This document shows, piece by piece, positions 1 through 9,868 of a stretch of 64,000 bases of DNA. A program made the position numbers and the translations under genes. How positions within the stretch are numbered: position 1 is the first letter of the stretch; every line of letters starts with the position of its first letter. The notes beneath the pieces are model-generated. The model worked only from the letters and a program-made list of their open reading frames with translations. It did not search any database and was not told the origin of the DNA. Where the stretch lies: positions 186,001 to 250,000 of the forward strand of contig NZ_LN884298.1 in assembly GCF_001403875.1 (NCBI RefSeq). Direction: 5' to 3'. This DNA is from Paenibacillus ihumii. Lineage in GTDB: Bacteria > Bacillota > Bacilli > Paenibacillales > Paenibacillaceae.

Positions 1-230
<230 letters not shown>

Positions 231-779
231 CTACAGTGCTTGTCTTCGAAAAGACTTCTCAAGCCGTTCAAGCTTCCCGGCCAAACTTCCATCATACAGC
301 GTATCGCCGATTCTGACTTTCATTCCGCCGAGCAGATTCTTATCAATCTCGTTCAGAACACGAATTTTCTTGTTGACCAAAGCCCCAAATTCGTCCGCGA
401 TCGCCGCCTTCTCCTCTTCATTCAGAGGGTAAGTCGTGTAGACCGTAGCGGTAGCCAGTCCAAGTGCTTCGCCCGTAATTTTGATGTAACGGTCCAGCAA
501 TTCCGGCAAAATCCCGATTCTTCCCCGCTCTACGAGCAGCTTCACCAATGAGACAACAGGCTTGGATAGTTTGCCCTCCAGGGCTTTTTCAAGCGCTTCC
601 CATTTAGCCGCTTCCGAAATATTCGGGGTAGCTATAAAATTTTGTACATCCTGATCCTCATTAAAAGCATATGCGAGAGCTCTGATTTCCTGTTCAACTT
701 CCAGTGTACGCCCTTCCTGTGCAGCAATCTCATACAGGGCTTTGGCGTATCTGCCCGCTACAACAGCTTCACGGCTCAT
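231..779 (-). CDS. atpH: F1 ATP synthase subunit delta
   Basis: The delta subunit (182 aa, normal length) sits on top of the F1 alpha3beta3 head and ties it to the peripheral stalk b subunits. The N-terminal helical domain begins SREAVVAGRYAKALYEIA, and the C-terminal half carries the family signature around KIRVLNEIDKNLLGGMKVRIGD. Its ATG overlaps the end of atpF by 4 bp (ATGA), so translation is probably coupled. It lies between atpF and atpA as in other Bacillales. Confidence 0.97.
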   Translation of the reverse strand: MSREAVVAGRYAKALYEIAAQEGRTLEVEQEIRALAYAFNEDQDVQNFIATPNISEAAKWEALEKALEGKLSKPVVSLVKLLVERGRIGILPELLDRYIKITGEALGLATATVYTTYPLNEEEKAAIADEFGALVNKKIRVLNEIDKNLLGGMKVRIGDTLYDGSLAGKLERLEKSFRRQAL

Positions 780-1267
780 GATTTGCTACCTACCTCTTTA
801 AGATATTGGTTAACAAGCTTCTCTTGTTCTTCCGGATTGTTCTCAACCTCACGCTCGATCAGCTTGGAGGCAATGTTGACGGAGAAAGTACCAATCTCGC
901 CGCGCAAAGCTTCCACGGCCTTGCTTCTCTCGTTCTCGATATCGCGGATTGCTTCGTTCTTCAAGCGAGTAGCATCCTGTTTCGCCTGCTCCAGCAAATC
1001 ACGCGCTTGCTTACTGCTGCTTTGCTTCGATTGTTCAATGATTTCATAGGCTTCCTGACGTGCCTGGCTAAGAGCCTCTTTCTGCTCTTCGACATACGCA
1101 TTCGCTTGCTCTCTTGTTTGCTTAGCTTCCTCTAATTGTCCAAGTACCAGCTCGCGGCGCTTCTCCATTACTTCAAACAGTTTGCCAAATGCAAACTTGT
1201 TGAGCAGCCAATAAAGAATTCCAAACGCAAGCATAGTAATGACAATATTCTCCCAAAGGACCTGCAC
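776..1267 (-). CDS. atpF: Fo ATP synthase subunit b
   Basis: Subunit b is the peripheral stalk that holds F1 against Fo. One N-terminal membrane helix (about residues 6-24, LWENIVITMLAFGILYWLL) is followed by a long charged coiled coil rich in E, K, Q and A. The open frame begins at a GTG at 1276, but that codon overlaps the AAGGAG ribosome binding site. The GTG at 1265-1267 has correct spacing and gives a 163-aa protein, so it is preferred. It overlaps atpH by 4 bp and lies about 100 bp downstream of atpE. Confidence 0.95.
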   Translation of the reverse strand: MQVLWENIVITMLAFGILYWLLNKFAFGKLFEVMEKRRELVLGQLEEAKQTREQANAYVEEQKEALSQARQEAYEIIEQSKQSSSKQARDLLEQAKQDATRLKNEAIRDIENERSKAVEALRGEIGTFSVNIASKLIEREVENNPEEQEKLVNQYLKEVGSKS

Positions 1268-1370
1268 GGATGTCACTCCTTTCCGTTAATAATAGTTTCT
1301 TGTGTTATTTCTTGTTCTTAAAACGAAGGCGTGGATGGCATAGGCCCTCCCCGCCAAACCGAAACTATTA

Positions 1371-1598
<228 letters not shown>

Positions 1599-1676
1599 TT
1601 AATATGTTCCTATATTAGTTTAGTTATAATAGATCTCTTACAGGACGAAGCCGCAAGGCCACTTCTGCAGAGTTTA

Positions 1677-2441
1677 CTAATGCTCTTCCTCGTGAATCGC
1701 GTACTGTGAAATATAAACCATTGTCAATATGGTGAAAATGTATGCCTGCAGTGCGCCAACGAATATACTGAAGCCCTGCCAAATGCCCATAAACGGAATC
1801 CCGAGGTAACCCATCTTGATGATAACCGCGATCAGAACCTCACCCGCGAAGATGTTCGCAAATAGACGAATGGCCAAAGCGATCGGCTTGGACACGTTCT
1901 CGATGATGTTCAGCGGCAAGAAAATTGGAAACGGCTCAAGATAATGCTTGAAATAATGCTTCCTATTATTCTTGATCCCCAGGTAGTTCATTAGAATAAA
2001 TACGACCAGTGCAAGTCCAGCCGTTACGGCAATATCCGCGGTAGGAGATTTCCACCATAGAATGTGGGCATGTTCCCCGTCCTTCAAAGTAGCCGTCGCT
2101 TCAATGACCTTCCCAAATACCATCTCAGGCTTATGGGCCTCAGTGATTACACCGAGCGGAAGCCCCAGAAGGTTAGATACGAATATGAATAAAATCAGGG
2201 TCAATCCTAATGATATAAAAGGCCTGCCCTTCTTCAAGCTCATGGTGCTTCCAACAATCCCTTGAACGAACTCAACGACCCATTCCATAAAGTTCTGCAT
2301 CTTGGATGGATTCTCGACCGATAAATTCGCTACAGCTAATCGACATATGACAAATACGATGAGCATACTTACTAGAAGCATCATAACGGCGGATAAATCC
2401 AGGTGAAATCCTCCAAGCATAATTATCGGTGCGTCATGCAT
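1677..2441 (-). CDS. atpB: Fo ATP synthase subunit a
   Basis: Subunit a (254 aa) forms the proton half-channels beside the c ring in the membrane. It is strongly hydrophobic with five to six membrane helices. The diagnostic stretch SKPIALAIRLFANIFAGE (residues about 185-202) contains the essential arginine that faces the c-ring glutamate, and the C-terminal helix ends QAYIFTILTMVYIS. The ATG follows GGGGTGAG. It lies between atpI and atpE in the operon. Confidence 0.97.
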   Translation of the reverse strand: MHDAPIIMLGGFHLDLSAVMMLLVSMLIVFVICRLAVANLSVENPSKMQNFMEWVVEFVQGIVGSTMSLKKGRPFISLGLTLILFIFVSNLLGLPLGVITEAHKPEMVFGKVIEATATLKDGEHAHILWWKSPTADIAVTAGLALVVFILMNYLGIKNNRKHYFKHYLEPFPIFLPLNIIENVSKPIALAIRLFANIFAGEVLIAVIIKMGYLGIPFMGIWQGFSIFVGALQAYIFTILTMVYISQYAIHEEEH

Positions 2442-2476
2442 TTATATGTACTCACCCCTTTCCCCGTTTAAGATGT

Positions 2477-2854
2477 TCAAGCCTTGTTGCGAATTCCGAT
2501 GACAATACTCACCGGGATCGTCAATAGCTGCGGAATGAATAAGCCTAAAAGAACAGCTACTAACGACACTTGTTCAAACTTTACTGCAACCATGACAGCT
2601 AGAAAAACTAGACAAATTCTAGTAACGAAACCGAAACTAAACCTGCGTTGCTCCTGACTGACAACGAGCTGAACCAACTGCCGCACTTTAAGGGATAAGT
2701 AACGGACGTAGATCAATCCGACAGCCAGTCCCAAAATGAATCCGGCGAGAAGCGGCCTATACTCCGGGAGTACAGCCCATCCGAATAATAACACGGATAG
2801 CAGCAGAAACGTAATCCGGAATACGGCTGTGACGATCGAACCTAAATCATCCAT
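2477..2854 (-). CDS. atpI: ATP synthase subunit I (AtpI family)
   Basis: This 125-aa protein has four predicted membrane helices and matches the AtpI accessory family, associated with c-ring assembly and magnesium handling. Its ATG lies inside the end of the preceding gene (8-bp overlap), so the two are translationally coupled. Identification rests on its position before atpB and its membrane topology more than on strongly conserved motifs. Confidence 0.85.
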   Translation of the reverse strand: MDDLGSIVTAVFRITFLLLSVLLFGWAVLPEYRPLLAGFILGLAVGLIYVRYLSLKVRQLVQLVVSQEQRRFSFGFVTRICLVFLAVMVAVKFEQVSLVAVLLGLFIPQLLTIPVSIVIGIRNKA

Positions 2855-3080
2855 TCTGCGCCCCCAAAAACTTTTTGATTAGTATAAATACGTTGACGAT
2901 TCCGAGGACGAGACCGGCTATCGCCCCGATAGCAATCCAATAATTCGGGCCGTCAAAACGCTCCGTCAGCCATCTTGCACTCAAAAAGCCGACAACAATA
3001 TACATAGCCAGCAAAAAGCCCGCCCCGCTAATGTAAGCGGCAGCAATCCAAGGATTGCCATTATTATCAGGAATTCTCAT
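2847..3080 (-). CDS. AtpZ/AtpI-family small membrane protein, first gene of the atp operon
   Basis: A small two-helix membrane protein of the AtpZ type (ending VFILIKKFLGAQNG) that commonly precedes atpI. An in-frame TTG exists at 3095, but the predicted transcription start of the upstream promoter falls at about 3092. The ATG at 3078-3080 (MRIPDNNGNPW) is therefore the likely start, giving 77 aa. Ribosome binding is weak (GGGATTG), and the leader would be very short. AtpZ-AtpI pairs have been linked to magnesium or calcium handling; here that is inference. Confidence 0.8.
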   Translation of the reverse strand: MRIPDNNGNPWIAAAYISGAGFLLAMYIVVGFLSARWLTERFDGPNYWIAIGAIAGLVLGIVNVFILIKKFLGAQNG

Positions 3081-3098
3081 ACGGAACAATCCCAACTT

Positions 3099-3128
3099 AT
3101 TTTACTGAATGCGTCTACTTTTTGTCAA
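3099..3128 (-). promoter_or_regulatory. Predicted sigma-A promoter of the atp operon
   Basis: On the minus strand a perfect -35 box TTGACA (3123-3128) is separated by 18 bp from TAAAAT (3099-3104). Transcription would start near 3092, just before the ATG at 3080. This is the only good promoter between mnaA and the atp genes. Confidence 0.65.
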
Positions 3129-3146
3129 CGAAAGCGTTATAAACCG

Positions 3147-3161
3147 TACAGTATAACTGTA
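3147..3161. promoter_or_regulatory. 15-bp perfect palindrome upstream of the atp promoter
   Basis: The sequence TACAGT-ATA-ACTGTA is a perfect inverted repeat ending 19 bp upstream of the predicted -35 box. It could be an activator or repressor site, or simply a short hairpin at the end of mnaA mRNA. No binding protein can be named from the sequence. Confidence 0.4.
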
Positions 3162-3184
3162 TGCTATCTTCCTCAGAAACACAA

Positions 3185-4351
3185 TTATTGATCAATCGAA
3201 TTTGTGAACTTTCTGTGAAAATTCTCCGGCCGTTGATCAATTACACCGAAATGGTGATATATCGCATTGACAATTCTTTCTGACGCTTTCCCGTCTCCGT
3301 AAGGATTAGCTGCGCGGCTCATAGATTCATATAACGAGCCGTCTGTAAGCAGTGCCTTGATCCGTCCATAGACCATCTCCTCCTCCGTGCCTACCAGCTC
3401 AAGCGTGCCCGCTTCGATCCCTTCCGGTCGCTCCGTCGTATCCCGCAGCACGAGAACCGGTACGCCAAACGAAGGAGCCTCCTCCTGCATGCCGCCCGAA
3501 TCCGTCACAATCAGGTGAGTATGCGGATAGATATTATGGAAGTCCACGACATCCAGCGGCTCGATCAGCTTAATGCGCGGATGGTCTCCCAGCGTTCTAT
3601 AAGCCGGTTCCTTAACCGGAGGACTAGGATGAACCGGATACACGATGGCTACATCCTCGAACTCGTCGGCAATGCGCTTCACGGCACGGAAAATGTTCAT
3701 ATGCGGCTCCCCTTGCGATTCCCTGCGGTGAGCCGTCATAAGAATAAGCCGCTTTCCTGCGGCAAAGTCCAGCACTGAATTCTTGTAATTTGGCTGTACT
3801 GTATATTGAAACACATCAGTTATTGTGTTGCCTGTGATATATATACTTGACTCCGGCTTGTTCTCCTTGCGCAAATTGTCAGCCGACCACTCGGTCGGAG
3901 CGAAATGAAGATCTGCCAGCACGCCCGTCAACTGGCGGTTCATTTCCTCAGGGTACGGCGACCATTTATTCCAGGTACGCAGACCAGCCTCGACATGCCC
4001 GATTTTAATTCCCTGCAGGAACGCCGCATAGCTGGCCAGAAATGTCGTAAGCGTGTCCCCATGGACAAGCACGATATCCGGCTTCGCTTCGCGCAGCACG
4101 CGTTCCAGACCGTCCAGAACCCGAATCGTGATCTCGTTCAGGGTCTGGTTCGGCTTCATGACATCCAGATCATAATCCGGAGTGATCCTGAATACCTCGA
4201 GCACCTGGTCCAGCATCTCGCGATGCTGGGCTGTAACGCAGACCATCGATTCAATATGCTCCTTATGCTTTTGCAGCTCAAGAATGAGCGGAGCCATCTT
4301 GATTGCCTCAGGCCTTACACCAAAAATTGTCATTACTTTAATTTTTGCCAT
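3185..4351 (-). CDS. mnaA: UDP-N-acetylglucosamine 2-epimerase (non-hydrolysing)
   Basis: This 388-aa enzyme interconverts UDP-GlcNAc and UDP-ManNAc in the cytosol, supplying ManNAc for the teichoic acid linkage unit and other wall polymers. Family landmarks are GVRPEAIKMAPL near the N-terminus, the active-site stretch VHGDTLTTFLASYAAF, HVEAGLRTWNKWSPYPEEMNR and TDSGGMQEEAP. It lies 41 bp downstream of upp and 90 bp upstream of the atp promoter region. An mnaA/wecB-type gene between upp and atp is a known arrangement in Bacillales. Confidence 0.96.
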   Translation of the reverse strand: MAKIKVMTIFGVRPEAIKMAPLILELQKHKEHIESMVCVTAQHREMLDQVLEVFRITPDYDLDVMKPNQTLNEITIRVLDGLERVLREAKPDIVLVHGDTLTTFLASYAAFLQGIKIGHVEAGLRTWNKWSPYPEEMNRQLTGVLADLHFAPTEWSADNLRKENKPESSIYITGNTITDVFQYTVQPNYKNSVLDFAAGKRLILMTAHRRESQGEPHMNIFRAVKRIADEFEDVAIVYPVHPSPPVKEPAYRTLGDHPRIKLIEPLDVVDFHNIYPHTHLIVTDSGGMQEEAPSFGVPVLVLRDTTERPEGIEAGTLELVGTEEEMVYGRIKALLTDGSLYESMSRAANPYGDGKASERIVNAIYHHFGVIDQRPENFHRKFTNSIDQ

Positions 4352-4391
4352 AATAATTCCTTTCCTTAATTAATATATCGTTGCGAAACCC

Positions 4392-5021
4392 TTATTTTGT
4401 TCCGTACAGCCGGTCGCCAGCATCCCCCAGCCCCGGAACGATATAGCCGTGCTCATCCAGGCGTTCATCCAGTGCAGCGACGTAAATGTCTACATCCGGA
4501 TGGGCCTCCTGTACGGCTTGTACACCTTCAGGCGCGGCAATCAGGTTCATCATTTTGATCTGCGTGCAGCCGCGCTTCTTCAGCACATCGATCGCCGCAA
4601 TCGCTGAACCGCCGGTAGCCAGCATCGGATCGATCACAATAAGCTCGCGCTCCTGAACGTCCGTAGGCAGCTTGACGTAATATTCCACGGGCTGAAGCGT
4701 ATGCGGGTCGCGGAACAGCCCTACATGGCCTACCTTGGCCGCAGGAAGCAGCTTTAACACGCCATCAAGCATGCCTAGGCCCGCGCGAAGAATAGGAATC
4801 AATCCGAGCATCCGTCCGGAAATCACTTTAGCCTCAGCCTCGCATACAGGCGTCTGCACCGTAATCGACTCCAACGGAACCTCTCTCGTAATCTCATAAG
4901 CCATCAGCGTGGCCACTTCATCCACCAATTCGCGGAAGTCCTTCGTGTTCGTTTGCATGTCTCGAATAAAAGTCAGTTTGTGCTGAATCAAAGGGTGATC
5001 ACATACCACCAGTTTTCCCAT
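4392..5021 (-). CDS. upp: Uracil phosphoribosyltransferase
   Basis: Upp salvages uracil to UMP using PRPP. The PRPP loop is the [17 protein letters not shown] stretch, and the uracil-binding C-terminus reads [17 protein letters not shown]. An in-frame ATG at 5057 would add 12 residues, but the ATG at 5019-5021 ([15 protein letters not shown]) has a GGAGGG site eight bases upstream. It gives the standard 209-aa length, so it is preferred. It follows glyA in the conserved order glyA-upp. Confidence 0.97.
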   Translation of the reverse strand: MGKLVVCDHPLIQHKLTFIRDMQTNTKDFRELVDEVATLMAYEITREVPLESITVQTPVCEAEAKVISGRMLGLIPILRAGLGMLDGVLKLLPAAKVGHVGLFRDPHTLQPVEYYVKLPTDVQERELIVIDPMLATGGSAIAAIDVLKKRGCTQIKMMNLIAAPEGVQAVQEAHPDVDIYVAALDERLDEHGYIVPGLGDAGDRLYGTK

Positions 5022-5450
5022 TATTTGTCCCTCCGGTTTATAGCTGAGTCTTCTCATCAGATGACCATCTCCGGCATCAAATGATGATCCTTTACATCAA
5101 ATGATGCACAAATCCTGTTTATTATATCACTGTCTTTTTCCGATTGCTACGAACTGTATCAACCCGACTTTCGGCCTGTCTGTCCGTGAGCATTCCTAGT
5201 ATCCGCAATAGTGCGAGCTTTATATTATTGCTGCAGCTGGCAAGGCCAATTCCGCTTGTTTGCCATCAACAAAGAACTGTCGGCTGAATTAGCGCGGAGG
5301 ACGACGGCAATGGCCATAAATAAGACAGGATAGGAGCAAGCCGCAAGTCCTAACCAATAGTAAAGGCCATAATAAAAAGGAGCGCCTTCCGCCTTGCGGC
5401 AGCGGGATGCTCCTTCCATTTAAAGCATCGGCTTATAGCTTCAGCCGTAT
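5022..5450. other. glyA-upp intergenic region
   Basis: This 429-bp gap holds the glyA terminator (5373-5416) and the upp leader. Just upstream of upp there are close direct repeats of ATCAAATGATG (about 5076-5106). A 64-codon minus-strand frame at 5225-5419 spans the terminator hairpin and has no recognisable product or ribosome binding site; it is judged non-coding. Confidence 0.6.
5373..5416 (-). terminator. Intrinsic terminator downstream of glyA
   Basis: On the minus strand GGAGC and an inner GCCG-CGGC stem pair with GCTCC across a short loop, followed by TTTTTAT. It lies 35-78 bp past the glyA stop codon. Confidence 0.8.
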
Positions 5451-6701
<1,251 letters not shown>

Positions 6702-6759
6702 TATCCAAAAATCCTCCCTATATATAAAATTATAAAATGTGAAGACATACTGAAAAATA

Positions 6760-7350
6760 TCAATCGCATAAATGCGACTCCTGCACCTCCGGCAGCTTGT
6801 AGACCGCCCGTTCCCCGCCAATCAGCTTCGGCCGCGTCCAGGCCGCAGTCACCCTGGCCTGCCCGATATACCGCCGCGCCGGGCGATAAGGCACCGCCAC
6901 ATGCCTGAGATGCATGCCGATTAAAGTCTCGCCGATATCCAAGCCGGCATGGGCCTGGATGCTCTCCGCCAGGCAGGGCTGCTTCATTCGGCGATATGCC
7001 GCTGCAGCCATCGAGCCCCCGGCCTTGGGGACGGGAACCGCCGCTACCTCAGTCAGCCCCAGCCGCTCCAGCACAGAGCGCTCCATGACGAGCGCACGGT
7101 TTAAGTGCTCGCAGCATTGAAACGCCAAATCGAAGCCATGCTTGCTCTGCACCTCAGCCAGCCCGGCATACAGCTCGGCGGCAATATTCTCCGCACCGGC
7201 GGTACCGATCCGCTGGCCTGCTACCTCACTCGTGCTGGCCCCGATTACGACGAGGTGCCCGGAGCGGAGTGAAGCCGCCGTCGCCAGCTCTTCCAGAGCC
7301 TCGGCCGCTTCCTCGCGAAGCGACTGTTGATTCCGCTGATCTTTATCCAT
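6760..7350 (-). CDS. ywlG: YwlG / UPF0340 (TIGR01440) family protein
   Basis: This roughly 196-aa protein matches the UPF0340 family, with [20 protein letters not shown] near the N-terminus and [13 protein letters not shown] in the middle. Its biochemical role is not established. The start is set at the ATG at 7348-7350 (MDKDQRNQQ), which has AAGGGTGG at good spacing; a GTG four codons earlier overlaps that site. Its position directly before glyA matches B. subtilis ywlG-glyA. Confidence 0.9.
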   Translation of the reverse strand: MDKDQRNQQSLREEAAEALEELATAASLRSGHLVVIGASTSEVAGQRIGTAGAENIAAELYAGLAEVQSKHGFDLAFQCCEHLNRALVMERSVLERLGLTEVAAVPVPKAGGSMAAAAYRRMKQPCLAESIQAHAGLDIGETLIGMHLRHVAVPYRPARRYIGQARVTAAWTRPKLIGGERAVYKLPEVQESHLCD

Positions 7351-7679
7351 TCTCGTAACCACCCTTCACAAGACAAGCCTGCTTTTATTATACCTAATAT
7401 AACCGGGGGATCGTGACGACAAACTCGCTTCCGCCATGGAACAAATAAATTAAGAAGACTTGAGGCGGCAGGATGGCGGCGGAGGTAATCATACCGAAAT
7501 GACGAAAAAGAGCATGACGCAGTAATGCGTCGTGCTCTTTGCCCAGGCGACCGGCCGTATATTCCGATGCTCCATTGTGGTTTGGTCCACTATCGTCGCC
7601 AGTTACATCGGATTCATTTCCATTCCACTTAAGAATAAAACATGCGCGTCACAAATGCAACCTGCATTTTGCCGAATTT
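7351..7679. other. ywlE-ywlG intergenic region, no rpiB/ywlF
   Basis: In B. subtilis ywlF (rpiB, ribose-5-phosphate isomerase B) sits between ywlE and ywlG. Here the 329-bp gap contains only the ywlE terminator (7507-7540), and no frame resembling RpiB is present. Nothing else stands out. Confidence 0.6.
7501..7541 (-). terminator. Intrinsic terminator downstream of ywlE
   Basis: A 15-bp stem (7507-7521 with 7526-7540, one G-T pair, 4-nt loop) is followed on the minus strand by TTTTTCG. It lies about 140 bp past the ywlE stop. Confidence 0.85.
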
Positions 7680-8264
7680 CTAACGAAAACGCTCTCTCTG
7701 CAGTTTGACAATGAGCTTCTCCAAGGCCGCGCGAATCTCCCGGGCTGCCGCATCATAGTCCTCTCGGCCGCCTCCGAACGGATCGGATATGTCGTATTGC
7801 GGCATCCGCTGCAGCAGCTCGCGAATCCTCCGCTCCTTGGCCTCTTCGAACGCTTGTCCCAGCGCCCGGCTCAGCTCAAGTTCTGCGATCAATTGGCCGA
7901 GTTCAGCCTGCTCAGCGAGAACCGCCTCATCTTCCTCCACGTATTCCTTCAATGTATAGATTCTATCCGCCTTAGCTGGAAACGTTGCTATTGCCTGCCG
8001 CTTATGCCCCTGGGTCAGCGTAAGAACGAGATCGGCCCATTCGATCAGCTCCGCATGAAGCGGAGTAGACGTGATCCGATCCTCGATCCCCAAATCCTTC
8101 AACACCCCCTCGGCGTGCCGGGAGATCGGGAGCCCTTCCACGGCTGCAACCCCAGCCGAAGCAACCTCCACCTTCATTCCCCGCTCCTGCGCCAGCTTGC
8201 GGAAGATCCCTTCCGCCATCGGGCTGCGGCAAGTGTTTCCGGTGCACACAAACAATATTCGCAA
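7680..8264 (-). CDS. ywlE: Low-molecular-weight protein arginine phosphatase
   Basis: YwlE removes phosphate from arginine residues marked by the McsB kinase for ClpCP degradation. The P-loop CTGNTCRS (C7-x5-R13) is at the N-terminus, with threonine at position 11, the residue that favours phosphoarginine over phosphotyrosine. The acid loop is SDPFGGGREDYD near the C-terminus. At 194 aa it is about 40 residues longer than the B. subtilis enzyme. The extra length is a Glu/Ala/Leu-rich segment at about residues 108-150. Confidence 0.9.
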   Translation of the reverse strand: MRILFVCTGNTCRSPMAEGIFRKLAQERGMKVEVASAGVAAVEGLPISRHAEGVLKDLGIEDRITSTPLHAELIEWADLVLTLTQGHKRQAIATFPAKADRIYTLKEYVEEDEAVLAEQAELGQLIAELELSRALGQAFEEAKERRIRELLQRMPQYDISDPFGGGREDYDAAAREIRAALEKLIVKLQRERFR

Positions 8265-8315
8265 GGCCTATCCACCTCCTGCCTGTTATCCGGGTATATC
8301 TCCTGTGTCATTGTA

Positions 8316-8876
8316 TCAGAAGATGAAAATTAGTCCAAATGCAAGCAATATGGCCCCGCCTGCCGCCTCTCCATATTCGCCAAGCCGGGCTCCCACGCCC
8401 CGTCCGAGCAGCAGACCGAGCATGGACATGATCCCGCCGAACACGCCGAAGGCGATGACTGTCAGCAGCAGGTCGCCATGGAACATGCCCAGGGATACGC
8501 CTACAGAGAACGAATCTATACTTACGCTCAGAGCGAACAGCAGTATGCCTAAGAAAGAGCGGTAATCAACAGTCTGTTCCTCACTGCCGAACAGAGAGCT
8601 CCATATCATATGCCCCCCTAGAAGCATAAGCAGGCCGCCGGATACGTACTTGGCCATGCCGCCCAGCAATTCCCCGGCATATTGGCCGGCAACGATGCCC
8701 AGCAGCGGCATCAGCAGATGAAAGGCAGCTACCAGCACGCCGATGCGGAGCACTTCCACGCGCCTTATGCCTCTCATGCCTATGCCGATCCCTAAGGAAA
8801 AGGCGTCCATTCCTAATGCGACGGCCATCAACACAATTGTCAACAGCTCCCCCAGCCGCTCGTATAATGCCGTCAT
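8316..8876 (-). CDS. mntP: Manganese efflux pump MntP
   Basis: MntP exports excess Mn2+ across the cytoplasmic membrane. Six membrane helices are predicted in two repeats, with the family aspartates in VALGMDAFSLGIG and ALSVSIDSFSVGVS. The frame opens at 8918, but the ATG at 8874-8876 with GGGAG upstream gives 186 aa, close to the B. subtilis homologue (YwlD). It sits directly upstream of ywlE, as in B. subtilis. No yybP-ykoY manganese riboswitch was recognised before it. Confidence 0.92.
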   Translation of the reverse strand: MTALYERLGELLTIVLMAVALGMDAFSLGIGIGMRGIRRVEVLRIGVLVAAFHLLMPLLGIVAGQYAGELLGGMAKYVSGGLLMLLGGHMIWSSLFGSEEQTVDYRSFLGILLFALSVSIDSFSVGVSLGMFHGDLLLTVIAFGVFGGIMSMLGLLLGRGVGARLGEYGEAAGGAILLAFGLIFIF

Positions 8877-8970
8877 CACGCCACGCTCCCATGTCCGAGA
8901 ATGGTTTTGTACAACCATATGCGTACATGGGACAATTCATGACTAGCAGCCAAAGCGAAGGGCAAGCGCC

Positions 8971-9837
8971 CTATCCGTCCAGTCCCCCGCCGAACAGATC
9001 AAGCTGGGAAGGCGGCAGCTCAGCCGGCTCCATCCCCAGGATCTCCATCATCTCGCGGGCATTCGCAGCGGCATCGCCGCCGGAATTATTGTTAAAAATC
9101 ATGCAGATTTCGCGGGCGCCCTTCGACTTCAGCTCGCGCAGCTTATCGCGCCACTCCGTCAGCTCCTCCCGATTATAGCGGTACAAATAGCGGATCTCCC
9201 GCCAATTAGGGGCCCCGCTCTGCGTCCAGCCGGCCGCATTTCTGCCGTGCAGCCGGACAATCGTCAGCTGCTCATCCGTCGGCTCAAGCACCGTCGGAAC
9301 GGATCCCAGCCCTGCCTGCGGCTCGTCGCACACAATGTGAATCCAGCCTTCCTCGCGCATGAATTCGAGGGTTCGCTCCCGCATGTCCGGGGCAAACCAG
9401 CTCTGGTGGCGAAACTCCAGGGCCAGCGGCAGCCGGCCCATCCATTTCCTTACGGCCCGCAGCTGCCTTACATGATCGGGATTGCAATCGAACCAGGGCG
9501 GGAACTGGAACATGATCGCGCGCAGCCGGCCTGACTCAGCGACCGGAGCGATCGAATCCAGGTAGGCCTGGAACATAACCCCCGGACCCTCGAAGGGAAC
9601 CTTGCCGCGGGCGTGCCCGGTCATGCCTTGATAAGCCTTGAGAATAAAAGTAAACGAAGGCGGCGTCATGTCCAGCCAGCGGGAATACGTCTCCCTGCCC
9701 AACACGGCGTAGAACGAGCTGTCCACCTCCACGACGGGAAAATGCCGGGCGTATAGCCCCAGCTTCTGCTTGGACGGGGTTCCGGGCGGATATAAATCAT
9801 CATGATCTCCCCACCCGGTAAGCCCAATGGATATCAT
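8971..9837 (-). CDS. DUF72 family protein (YecE/YunF-like)
   Basis: This 288-aa protein matches the DUF72 family, a TIM-barrel-like fold of unknown activity. Typical landmarks are GWGDHDDLYPPGTPSKQKL near the start, EVDSSFYAVLGRETYSRWL, and FNNNSGGDAAANA at the C-terminus. It starts 31 bp after the ywlC frame and precedes mntP by about 95 bp, so it is probably co-transcribed with them. It is an addition to the B. subtilis gene order. Confidence 0.88.
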   Translation of the reverse strand: MISIGLTGWGDHDDLYPPGTPSKQKLGLYARHFPVVEVDSSFYAVLGRETYSRWLDMTPPSFTFILKAYQGMTGHARGKVPFEGPGVMFQAYLDSIAPVAESGRLRAIMFQFPPWFDCNPDHVRQLRAVRKWMGRLPLALEFRHQSWFAPDMRERTLEFMREEGWIHIVCDEPQAGLGSVPTVLEPTDEQLTIVRLHGRNAAGWTQSGAPNWREIRYLYRYNREELTEWRDKLRELKSKGAREICMIFNNNSGGDAAANAREMMEILGMEPAELPPSQLDLFGGGLDG

Positions 9838-9868
9838 CCGACCTCACCGCCTTTCTACATTCAATCCC

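Noticed and set aside
3093..3095. TTG start for the first atp operon gene
   Set aside because: The predicted transcription start falls at about 3092, so this codon would not be in the mRNA; the ATG at 3080 is used instead.
5225..5419. A 64-codon minus-strand ORF between upp and glyA
   Set aside because: It spans the glyA terminator hairpin, has no ribosome binding site and resembles no protein family.
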